A DNA stretch of 64,000 nucleotides, taken from an uncultured Acetobacteraceae bacterium (GTDB lineage Bacteria; Pseudomonadota; Alphaproteobacteria; Acetobacterales; Acetobacteraceae). Below the pieces are notes generated by a model, which worked only from the letters and a program-made list of their open reading frames with translations, had not been told where the DNA came from and did not search any database. The stretch is taken from NCBI GenBank assembly GCA_946476985.1, contig CAMKWS010000005.1:1-64000 (forward strand), read 5' to 3'. Below are positions 54,873-63,776 of the stretch, in pieces (within the stretch, counting starts at the first letter, position 1; each line of letters begins with the position of its first letter). The position numbers and the translations under genes were made by a program.

Positions 54873-56221
54873 TGCATCACCCCAAGAACGACAAGAACCC
54901 CGCCTAAAAAGACCAACCAAAAAGCAGCACCAGGTTCACGCAATGGCAGGGTACCCATAAAGGCTTCAAAAGCGCCATACACGCCGTGCAACATTTGCTG
55001 CACTTGAGTGACAATATGCTCTACCGGCCAGTATCGCTCCGTCCGCGCATAAATGAGAGCTTTCAACTGTTCGCCGGCACGCCCTTCCTGAGATTGACTC
55101 ATAAATAACGTGTTTACTTCGGTTCCCTCTTCATCATCCTGCTGCCGCCAGCCGAAAGAAAAAAGGCACCATAAAATACATAAACCACACCAAAAAACTG
55201 GAAGTTCCAAAACGGCGCCATCACCGCCTGGGAGGCGATAAAGCCAAGCCCACCATGGCAGTAGATCTCCCTTTCCCATGAACAGTGCCATCAATACACC
55301 ACATACCGGTGGCATGCTCACAGCCAATGCGCATAATGCCCCATTACGCAGCCAACCTTTTTCTAAAGGCACTAGACGTTCATAAATCAGTAACAGCCCT
55401 TCCCCCAGAGATAGTGCCAATATCACAACGGCTAGAACGCACCCTGCTATCGTCCAGCCCCCCGTGCTACTGGTCATCCCCAATGCGGCATGCATCCCTA
55501 CCCATGCAACGACAAACCCAGGTAAAGGAGGCAACACAGCACCCAGCACAGTACCGCCTGCCCATATTGCACGCACCATTTGAGAGGAGATATCTAACAA
55601 AACAGCAAACAAAGCTGCATCTGCTCCAGCATCCAAACCTTCTTGCCGAGATGCCGCAACAATGCCCAGCAGCAAGATAGGGCGTACCATAGTGCAATAA
55701 TGCAGAAGAGAGCCGCCATCCCTCCAGCGCCCCGCCAGTAAACATAAGGCCGTCACACCTACAGCCTCGGCCATCCCCCTCATAGCGTGCTGCATTAAGA
55801 AATTATGACTTAGCCCTAGTAAGACAAGCAATACGGCTAAACGTGATGACGAAGAAAGCCCTCTATGACCTGCCCCCCATAATAAGATGGCAAACAAAGC
55901 CAAGCTTCCTACCCCGAATGGAAAGAGGCCATACAAAACAACCGCGGGCACACCCCATATGGGGTTAAAAACTCTTCCTCCACCAAGGAAGACAAGACAC
56001 AAACTACTTAGGCAAGCTGCGGCCGTACTTTCTCCGTGTTCTATAATGAGAGCGAGCCCTCCCACTACGAACCCTAACAAATGGCACCATCCACGCCGAT
56101 AAAGCTCTACAGGAACAGGCCGCCATAAACTGCGTATTAATGTGCGGATATCTGCATCACCGCATAGAAGCAAACACAACAACACCAGCAAAAAGAAAGC
56201 GAAAGGCTCATGAAATAACAC
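54869..56221 (-). CDS. HyfB-like antiporter-type membrane subunit
   Basis: A 450-residue integral membrane protein with about 12 helices, first gene of the complex operon. The block LPPLPGFVVAWVGMHAAL near residue 230 matches the LPPLPGF motif of HyfB and NuoL-like subunits. Compared with E. coli HyfB (about 670 residues) it is much shorter. A cytoplasmic segment near 360-410 contains LKALIYARTERYWPVE, then a final helix. It begins 8 bases after the stop of holC, so transcription may be continuous from holC. Confidence 0.7.
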   Translation of the reverse strand: MLFHEPFAFFLLVLLCLLLCGDADIRTLIRSLWRPVPVELYRRGWCHLLGFVVGGLALIIEHGESTAAACLSSLCLVFLGGGRVFNPIWGVPAVVLYGLFPFGVGSLALFAILLWGAGHRGLSSSSRLAVLLVLLGLSHNFLMQHAMRGMAEAVGVTALCLLAGRWRDGGSLLHYCTMVRPILLLGIVAASRQEGLDAGADAALFAVLLDISSQMVRAIWAGGTVLGAVLPPLPGFVVAWVGMHAALGMTSSTGGWTIAGCVLAVVILALSLGEGLLLIYERLVPLEKGWLRNGALCALAVSMPPVCGVLMALFMGKGDLLPWWAWLYRLPGGDGAVLELPVFWCGLCILWCLFSFGWRQQDDEEGTEVNTLFMSQSQEGRAGEQLKALIYARTERYWPVEHIVTQVQQMLHGVYGAFEAFMGTLPLREPGAAFWLVFLGGVLVVLGVMQ

Positions 56222-56228
56222 GCAGAGA

Positions 56229-56711
56229 TTATCCCGCCTTTTTCCAGCCCGTAGGCTCTTGCTTCCAATATGCCATGCGATACCCTTCTTGCTTCATCGC
56301 CTTCCAGCGGCCACGCGCTTGGGCCACGCTATCTTCGTCATGCCCATCAAAAAGGTCGAACACACGCCGGAAAGATGTTACCTCGCCATCCCACGCACCA
56401 TTAATACGAAACAGAAATTCCCCTGTATTTGGCTGCTCATCGCAATCGGTCAACCAAATAGGTTGCCGCTCAGCATGCCCCATCGTTTTGCTCCCATGCG
56501 GCAACCAAAGCGGCTGTGAGCAGGCCCATAAAGCACGGTCCAACCGTTTAACCATAGCCTTATCTTTACACCGCACAATAGCCCGTTCTCCGGCATCTAA
56601 CGTACGCCCTAGCAAAGCCGGTAATGCCTCTTCCAAAGAAGAGCGTGTCAGGTGATAAAATCCTACCTGAATCTCAGCAGGCGCTAGAATATTCTTGTCT
56701 ATCTCCTGCAT
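56229..56711 (-). CDS. holC: DNA polymerase III chi subunit
   Basis: Chi links the clamp loader (via psi) to single-stranded DNA-binding protein. About 160 residues: IQVGFYHLTRSSLEEALPALLGRTLDAGERAIVR, LDRALWACSQPLWLPHG, and a C-terminal RRVFDLFDGHDEDSVAQARGRWKAMK are family features. The start ATG 56711 has GGGAG about 9 bases upstream; upstream ATGs at 56720 and 56753 are less well placed. It is usually adjacent to pepA, but here a 3.3-kb segment lies between. The HyfB-like gene follows 8 bases later. Confidence 0.88.
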   Translation of the reverse strand: MQEIDKNILAPAEIQVGFYHLTRSSLEEALPALLGRTLDAGERAIVRCKDKAMVKRLDRALWACSQPLWLPHGSKTMGHAERQPIWLTDCDEQPNTGEFLFRINGAWDGEVTSFRRVFDLFDGHDEDSVAQARGRWKAMKQEGYRMAYWKQEPTGWKKAG

Positions 56712-57180
56712 GATTCGCATCTCCCTTCCCTGGAAGCTTTTCTTGTAACACAACTGCCCCCGGACCAGCAGAGGTCTTTATAATGCTGCTCTTCGGTCTG
56801 TGAATCTCAATATAAAATAGGAATGAACAGCGTTCTCCCTAAGAAGAAAAAATGACTTACCCTGTTATCACGGAAATTTCAAAAACAAGCAGCTTCTTAA
56901 CGATTGATTAAAAAGATATTTTTATGTTTACTTAAAAAATGCTCACGGGGAATAGATCTTTTTGCAAGAAATATGGCTTGAATTATAAAACATCACAAAA
57001 AATTTAAGTAAAAATAGCAAGCTTCACGCACAAATAAAGAACCATATAATTTAGTTGTCGTTTCATTTAAAAGAGACGCACAATTAATTACTTAAAAGAT
57101 TGCATATATTATTTTGAAAAAAGCTTCACAGCTATCAACGGCGTTCGTTCACACTTTTGGAGAGAAGAAAGGAATTAAAA
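56712..57180 (+). promoter_or_regulatory. AT-rich leader upstream of the Hint-domain gene
   Basis: These 469 bases are markedly AT-rich compared with flanking genes and hold no clear gene. The left end should carry the holC promoter. A 19-codon frame at 56852-56911 is preceded by AAGAAG but is too short to support. Just before the Hint gene is AAGAAAGGAATTAAAA, a good ribosome site. The low GC suggests acquired DNA. Confidence 0.45.
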
Positions 57181-59364
57181 ATGGCTGATAATACATACCC
57201 AGCCGATGGTTCCTTACCGCAATATTTAAGCATTGACCTCGTAAACCAGCCTTCTTCCCAATCTAGTGTATCTAACGCCCCATGGTTAATCGAAACAGCA
57301 ACCTCAGGCGGGAAAGGGAATGTCTTAGCATCCGGTCCTTCTGACTCCAGCACCTCTGGACATGGGGGCTATGGCTACGACCCTTTCTCCGGCTTTCATT
57401 GGGCTAATAACGTCATTGAATCCCCGAGCTGGGATCCTTCATACCAAGGACAATATTTCTATTATGGTGTTCAAATCGGTGGATACACCTTAATAGAACC
57501 TGCCATGATTGGCGGGCATTGGGCCTCTAAATTAGGGCAACTCACACCGAGCCATTTGGATGTTGTCCTATCCGCCGACAAAAGCTTTTATAGCGTAACC
57601 TCTACCTATAGCATTACCACCGCCAAAGGCGTGAATATCGGCAATAACACCTATTCTTATGGGCCTGATGGCTTCAAATGGCTGACTGTCAGCGATAAGT
57701 TACAACAATTCTTTAACGCGCATGGATACGACACCGTTACGAACGCGATTGCATCACAAATCGCCTCGAACAATCTTGTTCCCACGCAAGTTACGCCTGT
57801 ATCTCAGTATCAGACACCAGATGGTACAAATTATACGGTTGTCTCTGGCACAAACCCAGGAAAAGCATCAGCCAGCGCCACCGGAGCACCAGTTATCAAT
57901 CTAACGCCTGCGCAACAAGGCGCGACCTATATCGTCACCTCAAAACCGATTGATTACACCACCACTTTCGACCCTTTCCAATTTTATTATGCGGTCATGA
58001 ATAGTCCTCTCTTCTCGGACGACTCTAAGGCCTATTTCTCTAAGATGGTCTCAATGACAACTGGCGATTCCGGTAGTGGGAAATATCCAGCTCTCGTTGC
58101 CTCTTTTCTTTCATATGGCTTACAGGCTACTTTCTCTAGAGAAACTATCTCCCCCAACAGAACTGATGGCTTTGCCTATACTGCCGGGCTAAGAGCCCTC
58201 ACCCCGGATGAAATTTCTGGGATGACACAACTCATCCAAAGTGGGGCGGCCGGGGGTATCCCTTCTGGCTTATATTCTTGTTTCCTAGCGGGCAGCATAA
58301 TCCGCATCGAACATGGCGAGAAAGCTGTTGAAGACCTCCGAGTGGGCGATAAAGTCTGCGTTTTAGGCAAAGATGGCCAAACTCATCTGCAATCTATCGT
58401 CCGCCTTGAGAAAAAACACTGTACAGCACATCCTAATTGGCCAGACTCATCAGCAGGGTGGCCTGTACTCATCACAAAAGGCGCATTTGGCGCCAATGTA
58501 CCCTCTCACGATTTGCGCGTAACATCTGAACATTGTTTTTATTTTGAAGATCGCTTTGTACCCATTCGCATGCTCGTCAATGGACAAAGCATACGGTACG
58601 ATTACTCCTTAAAAGAATACACCTATTACCACTTCGTCACAGAATCACACAGCGTCATCTGGGCTAATGACACTTTGACAGAGAGCTGGCTGGATACTGA
58701 AACCCTTTTCCACGAAGACGAAGACGGTTCATGGCACCCATATCAAACGCCACTTCACACCTCATCAGCCCGTTTCTCACGGCAATCCAACCTTAAGCGG
58801 CTACAATGGGGAAAAGATTCTGCGCGACCTCTTTGCGTAGACCGCTCCTTTGTAGAACCTCTCTACCAAAAAATTGCCCAGCGGTGCTCTCCCACGCCTT
58901 ACTTGGCCCACACAAGGCAAGCTGCACGGCACACCCCAATACAGGGCGATAAACCTTATCTACAACTTACCAATGGGGCCATAATTCACCCTTTACGGCG
59001 TAATGGTCGCTTCTTAATCTTCAGCTTGCCCTCAAATATCGACACAGCTTTATGGTTTTGCTCATCGACCTCATGCCCCAATGAAGCCATCGGGCCATTT
59101 GTTGATGATAGACGTTCTCTAGGGCGCCTCATTGGGCATATTTCACTATGGCAAGGTAGTAAAGAAATTCCCCTCACCTCTCACTTTACATCTACAAATC
59201 TACCGGGATGGGCAGTCTGCGAGAATGGGCCACACCGCTGGACAACAGGGCATGCTGCACTCATTCTACCTAAAGTACCAATGCCCGTAACATCTCCATA
59301 CCTCCTCTCTATTGAAATTTTAGCAGGAGAAGCCGAGGAGCATTATTTACCAATCGCCGGCTAG
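57181..59364 (+). CDS. large Hint_2-domain protein
   Basis: 727 residues from ATG 57181; an in-frame TTG at 57157 is less likely because the ribosome site lies between. The N-terminal 360 residues are Gly/Ser/Tyr/Thr-rich without a classic signal peptide. A Hint_2 domain begins at Cys367 (CFLAGSIIRIEHGEKAVEDL) and includes DLRVTSEHCFYFEDRFVPI, LVNGQSI and a late ESHSVIWAN with ESWLD. The C-terminal 140 residues end with a domain containing HRWTTGHAALILP. Hint domains can cleave or splice themselves. Such proteins are common in acetic acid bacteria and of unknown role, possibly surface-exposed. Confidence 0.8.
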   Translation: MADNTYPADGSLPQYLSIDLVNQPSSQSSVSNAPWLIETATSGGKGNVLASGPSDSSTSGHGGYGYDPFSGFHWANNVIESPSWDPSYQGQYFYYGVQIGGYTLIEPAMIGGHWASKLGQLTPSHLDVVLSADKSFYSVTSTYSITTAKGVNIGNNTYSYGPDGFKWLTVSDKLQQFFNAHGYDTVTNAIASQIASNNLVPTQVTPVSQYQTPDGTNYTVVSGTNPGKASASATGAPVINLTPAQQGATYIVTSKPIDYTTTFDPFQFYYAVMNSPLFSDDSKAYFSKMVSMTTGDSGSGKYPALVASFLSYGLQATFSRETISPNRTDGFAYTAGLRALTPDEISGMTQLIQSGAAGGIPSGLYSCFLAGSIIRIEHGEKAVEDLRVGDKVCVLGKDGQTHLQSIVRLEKKHCTAHPNWPDSSAGWPVLITKGAFGANVPSHDLRVTSEHCFYFEDRFVPIRMLVNGQSIRYDYSLKEYTYYHFVTESHSVIWANDTLTESWLDTETLFHEDEDGSWHPYQTPLHTSSARFSRQSNLKRLQWGKDSARPLCVDRSFVEPLYQKIAQRCSPTPYLAHTRQAARHTPIQGDKPYLQLTNGAIIHPLRRNGRFLIFSLPSNIDTALWFCSSTSCPNEAIGPFVDDRRSLGRLIGHISLWQGSKEIPLTSHFTSTNLPGWAVCENGPHRWTTGHAALILPKVPMPVTSPYLLSIEILAGEAEEHYLPIAG

Positions 59365-59384
59365 AAAGGTGCAACGAAAGCGCA

Positions 59385-59954
59385 ATGAAACAGATTGATA
59401 TCCCTAAAGAGTTGTTCGTTATGGGAGAATTCTATCCATTTTCTAGCGAAACTAAACAGGCAATCCCCTTTTGGTATAATGGCGCTTTTTTCGGCGTTGT
59501 GTTTGAACGAGTGGAAAACTGCATCACACAACCTCTATTAGACCGCATGAAAGCGCACTCCCATGTCGGGGAGCAAGAGTGCTGCTATTACATCAACATG
59601 ACAAAAATTGATCAGGCCTCTGGCTTTTCCCAAGCAACACCCCGACAGCAATTTCCTTCAACAATCAATATTGAGAAAGCAAAAGAGCAAGCAGGACTTC
59701 TAGCCCCCTCTCTTTTTATATTCGCTTTAGAAGAGGTCTTAGAAAAACATACAAACCATTACGGTGCCACACGTTACTTCTTTAATATATTTTCGCCTGA
59801 GATCATGAAAATGTACGACTTCATTCTCAGAAAAGGCATGACCTACCCTTTCAGAAAATATGACATGATCTACCACCCCAACGGTGAAATGAAAGACGCC
59901 TCAGCCTCATATTTTGAGGCTGTTCCCTACATAGGGGCCAACAACTCTTTCTAA
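59385..59954 (+). CDS. hypothetical protein paired with the Hint-domain gene
   Basis: 189 residues, 20 bases after the Hint-domain stop and on the same strand, so probably co-transcribed. No signal peptide or membrane helix. The sequence is rich in aromatic residues (FYPFSS, FWYNGAFFGVVF, HYGATRYFFNIFSPEIMKMYDF, KYDMIYHP). I do not recognise the family. A companion role (partner, processing or protection) for the Hint protein is inferred from adjacency. A bidirectional terminator follows. Confidence 0.55.
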   Translation: MKQIDIPKELFVMGEFYPFSSETKQAIPFWYNGAFFGVVFERVENCITQPLLDRMKAHSHVGEQECCYYINMTKIDQASGFSQATPRQQFPSTINIEKAKEQAGLLAPSLFIFALEEVLEKHTNHYGATRYFFNIFSPEIMKMYDFILRKGMTYPFRKYDMIYHPNGEMKDASASYFEAVPYIGANNSF

Positions 59955-59964
59955 AATCAAAATA

Positions 59965-60010
59965 AATAAAGCGAAGAGCGTTCATCCAACACTCTTCGCT
60001 TTACTTGTAT
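59965..60010. terminator. bidirectional terminator between the Hint pair and pepA
   Basis: AAAGCGAAGAG (59968-59978) and CTCTTCGCTTT (59992-60002) form a perfect 11-bp stem with a 13-base loop and A/T-rich flanks, between converging genes. Confidence 0.9.
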
Positions 60011-60065
60011 CCCGTAAACTTTATAGCCGGCAGTTACCTGCCACAAAGCTACGCTATGTCCCTAT

Positions 60066-61583
60066 TTAGGCTTTTGCTGCAGCCTCTTTATAAAGAGTTA
60101 CAAAGCGGTCCAGCAGCCGCACCCCAAAGCCACTTGCGCCTTTTGGCGTCATCGCCGTAGCTTTCTCTGCCCACGCTGTTCCTGCGATATCAAGATGCGC
60201 CCATGGAGTATCCCCCACGAAACGTTGCAAGAATTCCGCTGCTAGAATGGAGCTACCCGGACGACCACCGATATTCTTCATATCAGCAATCTCAGAATCA
60301 ATCTGCCGGTTATAAGCAGGTCCCATTGGCATACGCCATAGACCTTCACCAACTTCCTCACCCGCAGCACGCAAGCAAGCGGCTAACGCATCATCATTAC
60401 TGAAAAGTCCTGCATATTCACTGCCTAACGCCACAACAATAGCACCTGTTAAAGTTGCTAAATTTACCATGAAAGCAGGCTTATATGTCTCACGCGTATA
60501 AGAAAGAAGGTCCGCAAGAACCAACCGCCCTTCTGCATCAGTGTTCAGTACTTCAATAGTCTGGCCGCTATGGCTGGTAACAATATCTCCCGGGCGCTGT
60601 GCTGCCCCAGAGACCATATTCTCCACAAGCCCAACAACACCAATAGCGTTAACGTCTGCTTTGCGACGTGCCAGCGCGCTCATCACGCCTACAACGGCAG
60701 CAGCACCCCCCATATCCATCTTCATCTCATCCATGCCGGCGGCTGGCTTGATGGAGATCCCGCCGGAATCAAACGTAACTCCTTTTCCGATAAAAGCGAG
60801 CGGTGCTTCATCCGCAGATGCGGCACCTTTATGTCGCATGATCACGGTATAAGGTGGCTGCTCACTACCCTGGGCAACCCCAAGAAGAGCCCCAAAGCCT
60901 AAAGAAGCCATGCGTTCACGATCTAGCACCTCAACCTCTAAACCAAGAGATTTTAGCTCCTCAATCCGCCCACGGAAGCTTTCTGGAAACAGAATATTTG
61001 CAGGCTCATTCACGAGATCCCGTGTAAGGAACACACTCTCGCTTAATCCCTCAAACTCTACCCAGCGCGCTTGCACATCCGCTAAAGCCTGACCAGCTGG
61101 CAGAGTTATATGCAGCTGCCGTAAAGGCTGGTCTTTCTTAGTAACGGTCTGATAGCGGTCAAACTTATAGCTTCCTAGCCGAGCCCCCAATGCCACTTCA
61201 GCTGCAAACGCCGCTTGCGGCTCAGCTACAGCCAACACAGCACTGGTTGCTTTAATCCCACTTTTTTTAAGAAGCTGAACAGCCTCACCACCGGCCATCT
61301 GTAAGGTCTGAGCCTCACCTGCCGTATCACCTTTTTTAGGGGCAGCCCCAACAAGATGAAGCTGTGCAAAGCCTTTCCCCGGAGCTAACAAACTCACAGC
61401 TTGGCCCGCCTCACCACAAAACGCCTTTAACGCTGCGGCTCGGCTTAGCGCACCACCAAGTGCCTCATCACACTGCTTAAACGCCTCACCCTCTGCAAAT
61501 GCACTCCCATAACATAGGAGGACCACAGAAATATCATCCCCGCCCTGCGGCAAAGCACCTGATGCAAAAGAAATATCAATCAT
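60066..61583 (-). CDS. pepA: leucyl aminopeptidase (PepA)
   Basis: A manganese/zinc M17 aminopeptidase that removes N-terminal residues from peptides. It shows LAFIGKGVTFDSGGISIKP with metal ligands, KMDMGGAAAVVGVM, and NTDAEGRLVLADLL, the family signature with the catalytic acid pair. About 505 residues from ATG 61583 (MIDISFASG); ATG 61598 is upstream. It lies on the minus strand with holC downstream, but separated by the Hint pair. In relatives pepA and holC are normally neighbours. Confidence 0.96.
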   Translation of the reverse strand: MIDISFASGALPQGGDDISVVLLCYGSAFAEGEAFKQCDEALGGALSRAAALKAFCGEAGQAVSLLAPGKGFAQLHLVGAAPKKGDTAGEAQTLQMAGGEAVQLLKKSGIKATSAVLAVAEPQAAFAAEVALGARLGSYKFDRYQTVTKKDQPLRQLHITLPAGQALADVQARWVEFEGLSESVFLTRDLVNEPANILFPESFRGRIEELKSLGLEVEVLDRERMASLGFGALLGVAQGSEQPPYTVIMRHKGAASADEAPLAFIGKGVTFDSGGISIKPAAGMDEMKMDMGGAAAVVGVMSALARRKADVNAIGVVGLVENMVSGAAQRPGDIVTSHSGQTIEVLNTDAEGRLVLADLLSYTRETYKPAFMVNLATLTGAIVVALGSEYAGLFSNDDALAACLRAAGEEVGEGLWRMPMGPAYNRQIDSEIADMKNIGGRPGSSILAAEFLQRFVGDTPWAHLDIAGTAWAEKATAMTPKGASGFGVRLLDRFVTLYKEAAAKA

Positions 61584-61804
61584 ACAAACCTGCAACACTG
61601 TATAAGCACCACCACTAAACCCAACGCTTAGTGAGGCAAGCTACCCATATTAAAGAGGCCATTCTACCTCATAACAGCTCGGCTACTTCTCCTTACAGAA
61701 GATCACCTAAACGTCACAAAGCCACAGCTCCCCCTTTTAGGGGGGATATACTATCAGAGAAAAGGAGAAGTGACGAATACATCACAATGCGGTAAGATCC
61801 CCCT

Positions 61805-62599
61805 ATGAGTGCTCTTCCTGATACCCTCTCTCACGATCAAAAACTCCTCGCACTCGCTCTCGATGTTGCGGCGGGAGCGGCCGAAGTTATACGCCGTATC
61901 CGTAGCCGTGGCTTTGAGACAATGATCAAGCCAGACGCCTCTCCGGTTACAGAAGCCGACAAAGCATCTGAGACATATATCCTCCAACGTCTTCGAGACG
62001 CATATCCTTCTATCCCTGCCATAGCAGAGGAAGAACATGCAGCAGGGGTCCATGTCACAACTGAATCAACCTACTGGCTGATCGATCCTCTTGATGGGAC
62101 ACGCGGCTTTGCTGAAGGTGGAGACGATTTTACAGTTAATATTGGCCTGATCAGGCACCATCAACCTGTTCTAGGAGCTGTCGCCGTCCCCGCTCATCAT
62201 GACTTATATGGTGGTGGTATCGGTCTTGGGGCTTTTAAACAAACAGAGCATTCTCAAACACCTATTCACACACAGCTTCCTTCAGACGAAGGTTTGCGTG
62301 TTTTAGCATCATCCCACCACACATCTGAAACATTGCTACAAAAATGGCTCGCAGGGAAGAATGTCCATTCGGTAACCCGTATGGGCTCTGCTGTGAAAAT
62401 TATTCACATTGCAGAAGGTAAAGCAGATTTCTACCCACGCTTTGGCCCAACAATGGAATGGGACACCGCAGCCCCACACGCTATTTTAGCCGCCGCTGGA
62501 GGGCACTTGCTAGATGAACACGGCAAACCGCTGCAATATGGCAAAAAAGGGTGGAAAAACCCCCCATTCTTCTGCACAGGCTACCCCTACCCTTCATAA
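61805..62599 (+). CDS. cysQ: CysQ-like 3'(2'),5'-bisphosphate nucleotidase
   Basis: A member of the inositol monophosphatase superfamily; CysQ removes the 3'-phosphate of PAP and PAPS, balancing sulfate assimilation. 264 residues with IAEEEHAAGVHV (Glu pair), the signature YWLIDPLDGTRGFAEGGDDFTVNIGL and WDTAAPHAILAAAGGHLLDEHGKPLQYGK. The RGF after DPLDGT favours CysQ over SuhB-type members, although substrate is not proved by sequence. It is divergent from pepA. Confidence 0.85.
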   Translation: MSALPDTLSHDQKLLALALDVAAGAAEVIRRIRSRGFETMIKPDASPVTEADKASETYILQRLRDAYPSIPAIAEEEHAAGVHVTTESTYWLIDPLDGTRGFAEGGDDFTVNIGLIRHHQPVLGAVAVPAHHDLYGGGIGLGAFKQTEHSQTPIHTQLPSDEGLRVLASSHHTSETLLQKWLAGKNVHSVTRMGSAVKIIHIAEGKADFYPRFGPTMEWDTAAPHAILAAAGGHLLDEHGKPLQYGKKGWKNPPFFCTGYPYPS

Positions 62600-62684
62600 G
62601 GCTTTTCCCTCTTAGAGTAGCTTTCCACAGCCTATCCTCTTTTCATCATTCTCTTTTTGAAAGCTCACAGAACAAGCAGGTCAT

Positions 62685-63776
62685 ATGAGCATGAGCCGCC
62701 CCCAAAACATCTCATCACCAACAGAACGTTTGGATGTCGATTATGACGGCATTCACCGTGCTGCTGAGCTTCTCAAACAAGGTGGGATCGTCGCATTTGG
62801 GACAGAGACAGTTTATGGGCTTGGCGGTATTTCAACCTCACAAAGTACTGTAGAGCGTATTTTTACCGCCAAAGGCCGCCCGAGCTTCAACCCGCTCATC
62901 AGCCATTTTCCTTCTGCTGAAGCAGCCTTTGCCCAAGCAAATATGGATATCCCTCTCAAAGAGATCACTTTCAAATTAGCACAAACATTCTGGCCAGGTC
63001 CGCTGACACTCATCCTCCCACGTCATCCCCAAAGCCGGATTTGCTCTGCCGTATCTGCTGGCCTCTCTTCTCTTGCGGTGCGCGTTCCCAAAGGACGAGC
63101 AGTGCAAGAAGTGCTCCGTCTTGTTGGCGCCCCAGTAGCCGCACCTTCGGCCAATCGTTCTGGGAAAGTAAGTCCATCTTCCGCGGCCCATGTGCTTGAT
63201 GAACTCGACGGACGCATTGATGCTGTTTTGAATACTGGCCCCTGCCAAGTAGGTGTAGAAAGCACAGTGCTTGACCTCACCGGCGCACAACCAATCCTCC
63301 TCCGCCCTGGAGGAATTACGCTCGAAGAACTTGAGCAGATTTGCGGACCTGTCTTACTACCTTCCGCATCTCAAACAGTAGAAAAGCTAGCTCCCTCCTC
63401 ACCCGGTCAGTTGCTTTCTCATTATGCCCCGTCTCTACCTGTTAGGCTCAATGCAATAGACCTTCTACCTGGAGAAGCGCTTCTTGCCTTTGGAGATGAC
63501 CTCCCTAAAGGAGCAGAGCGCACTCTCTGCTGGAATCTTAGCCCTAGTGGCAATGTAGAAGAAGCCGCCCAACGGCTTTTTACAGGGCTGCGCTATTTAG
63601 ACCGTGAAGCAACACGTCAACAACTTACCGCCATTGCTGTACCTCCCCTACCAACAGAAGGTTTAGGACGCGCATTGCAAGACCGCCTCAAACGCGCTGC
63701 CGCCCCTCGTCCTTTGCAAAATACGCCCCCTCACAGCACCGCTGCGCACCCCAATACACCGTCTCATAATTCATAA
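62685..63776 (+). CDS. L-threonylcarbamoyladenylate synthase (Sua5-type)
   Basis: Makes threonylcarbamoyl-AMP from threonine, bicarbonate and ATP, the first step of the t6A37 tRNA modification. 363 residues: an N-terminal YrdC domain (GGIVAFGTETVYGLGG, IFTAKGRPSFNPLISH, VRVPKGRAVQEVL, APVAAPSANRSGKVSPSSAAHV, STVLDLTG) and a C-terminal Sua5 domain, making it the long Sua5 form rather than short TsaC. ATG 62691 is an alternative start. The stop is immediately followed by lptF. Confidence 0.93.
   Translation: MSMSRPQNISSPTERLDVDYDGIHRAAELLKQGGIVAFGTETVYGLGGISTSQSTVERIFTAKGRPSFNPLISHFPSAEAAFAQANMDIPLKEITFKLAQTFWPGPLTLILPRHPQSRICSAVSAGLSSLAVRVPKGRAVQEVLRLVGAPVAAPSANRSGKVSPSSAAHVLDELDGRIDAVLNTGPCQVGVESTVLDLTGAQPILLRPGGITLEELEQICGPVLLPSASQTVEKLAPSSPGQLLSHYAPSLPVRLNAIDLLPGEALLAFGDDLPKGAERTLCWNLSPSGNVEEAAQRLFTGLRYLDREATRQQLTAIAVPPLPTEGLGRALQDRLKRAAAPRPLQNTPPHSTAAHPNTPSHNS

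Noticed and set aside
54872-54920. HyfC-like start at 54920
   Set aside because: It would overlap the upstream gene by 52 bases, while GTG 54872 gives the GTGA overlap in keeping with the other junctions of this operon.
56852-56911. 19-codon frame in the AT-rich leader
   Set aside because: Too short and without supporting similarity; recorded only in the leader description.
57157-57180. TTG start at 57157 for the Hint protein
   Set aside because: The best ribosome site (AGAAAGGA) lies between this codon and ATG 57181.
57181-59954. Polymorphic toxin with immunity gene
   Set aside because: The Hint_2 type and the C-terminal RWTTGHA-like domain look like the general Hint proteins of acetic acid bacteria. 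No toxin catalytic motif is visible and the small gene does not resemble a known immunity family. Kept only as one possibility.
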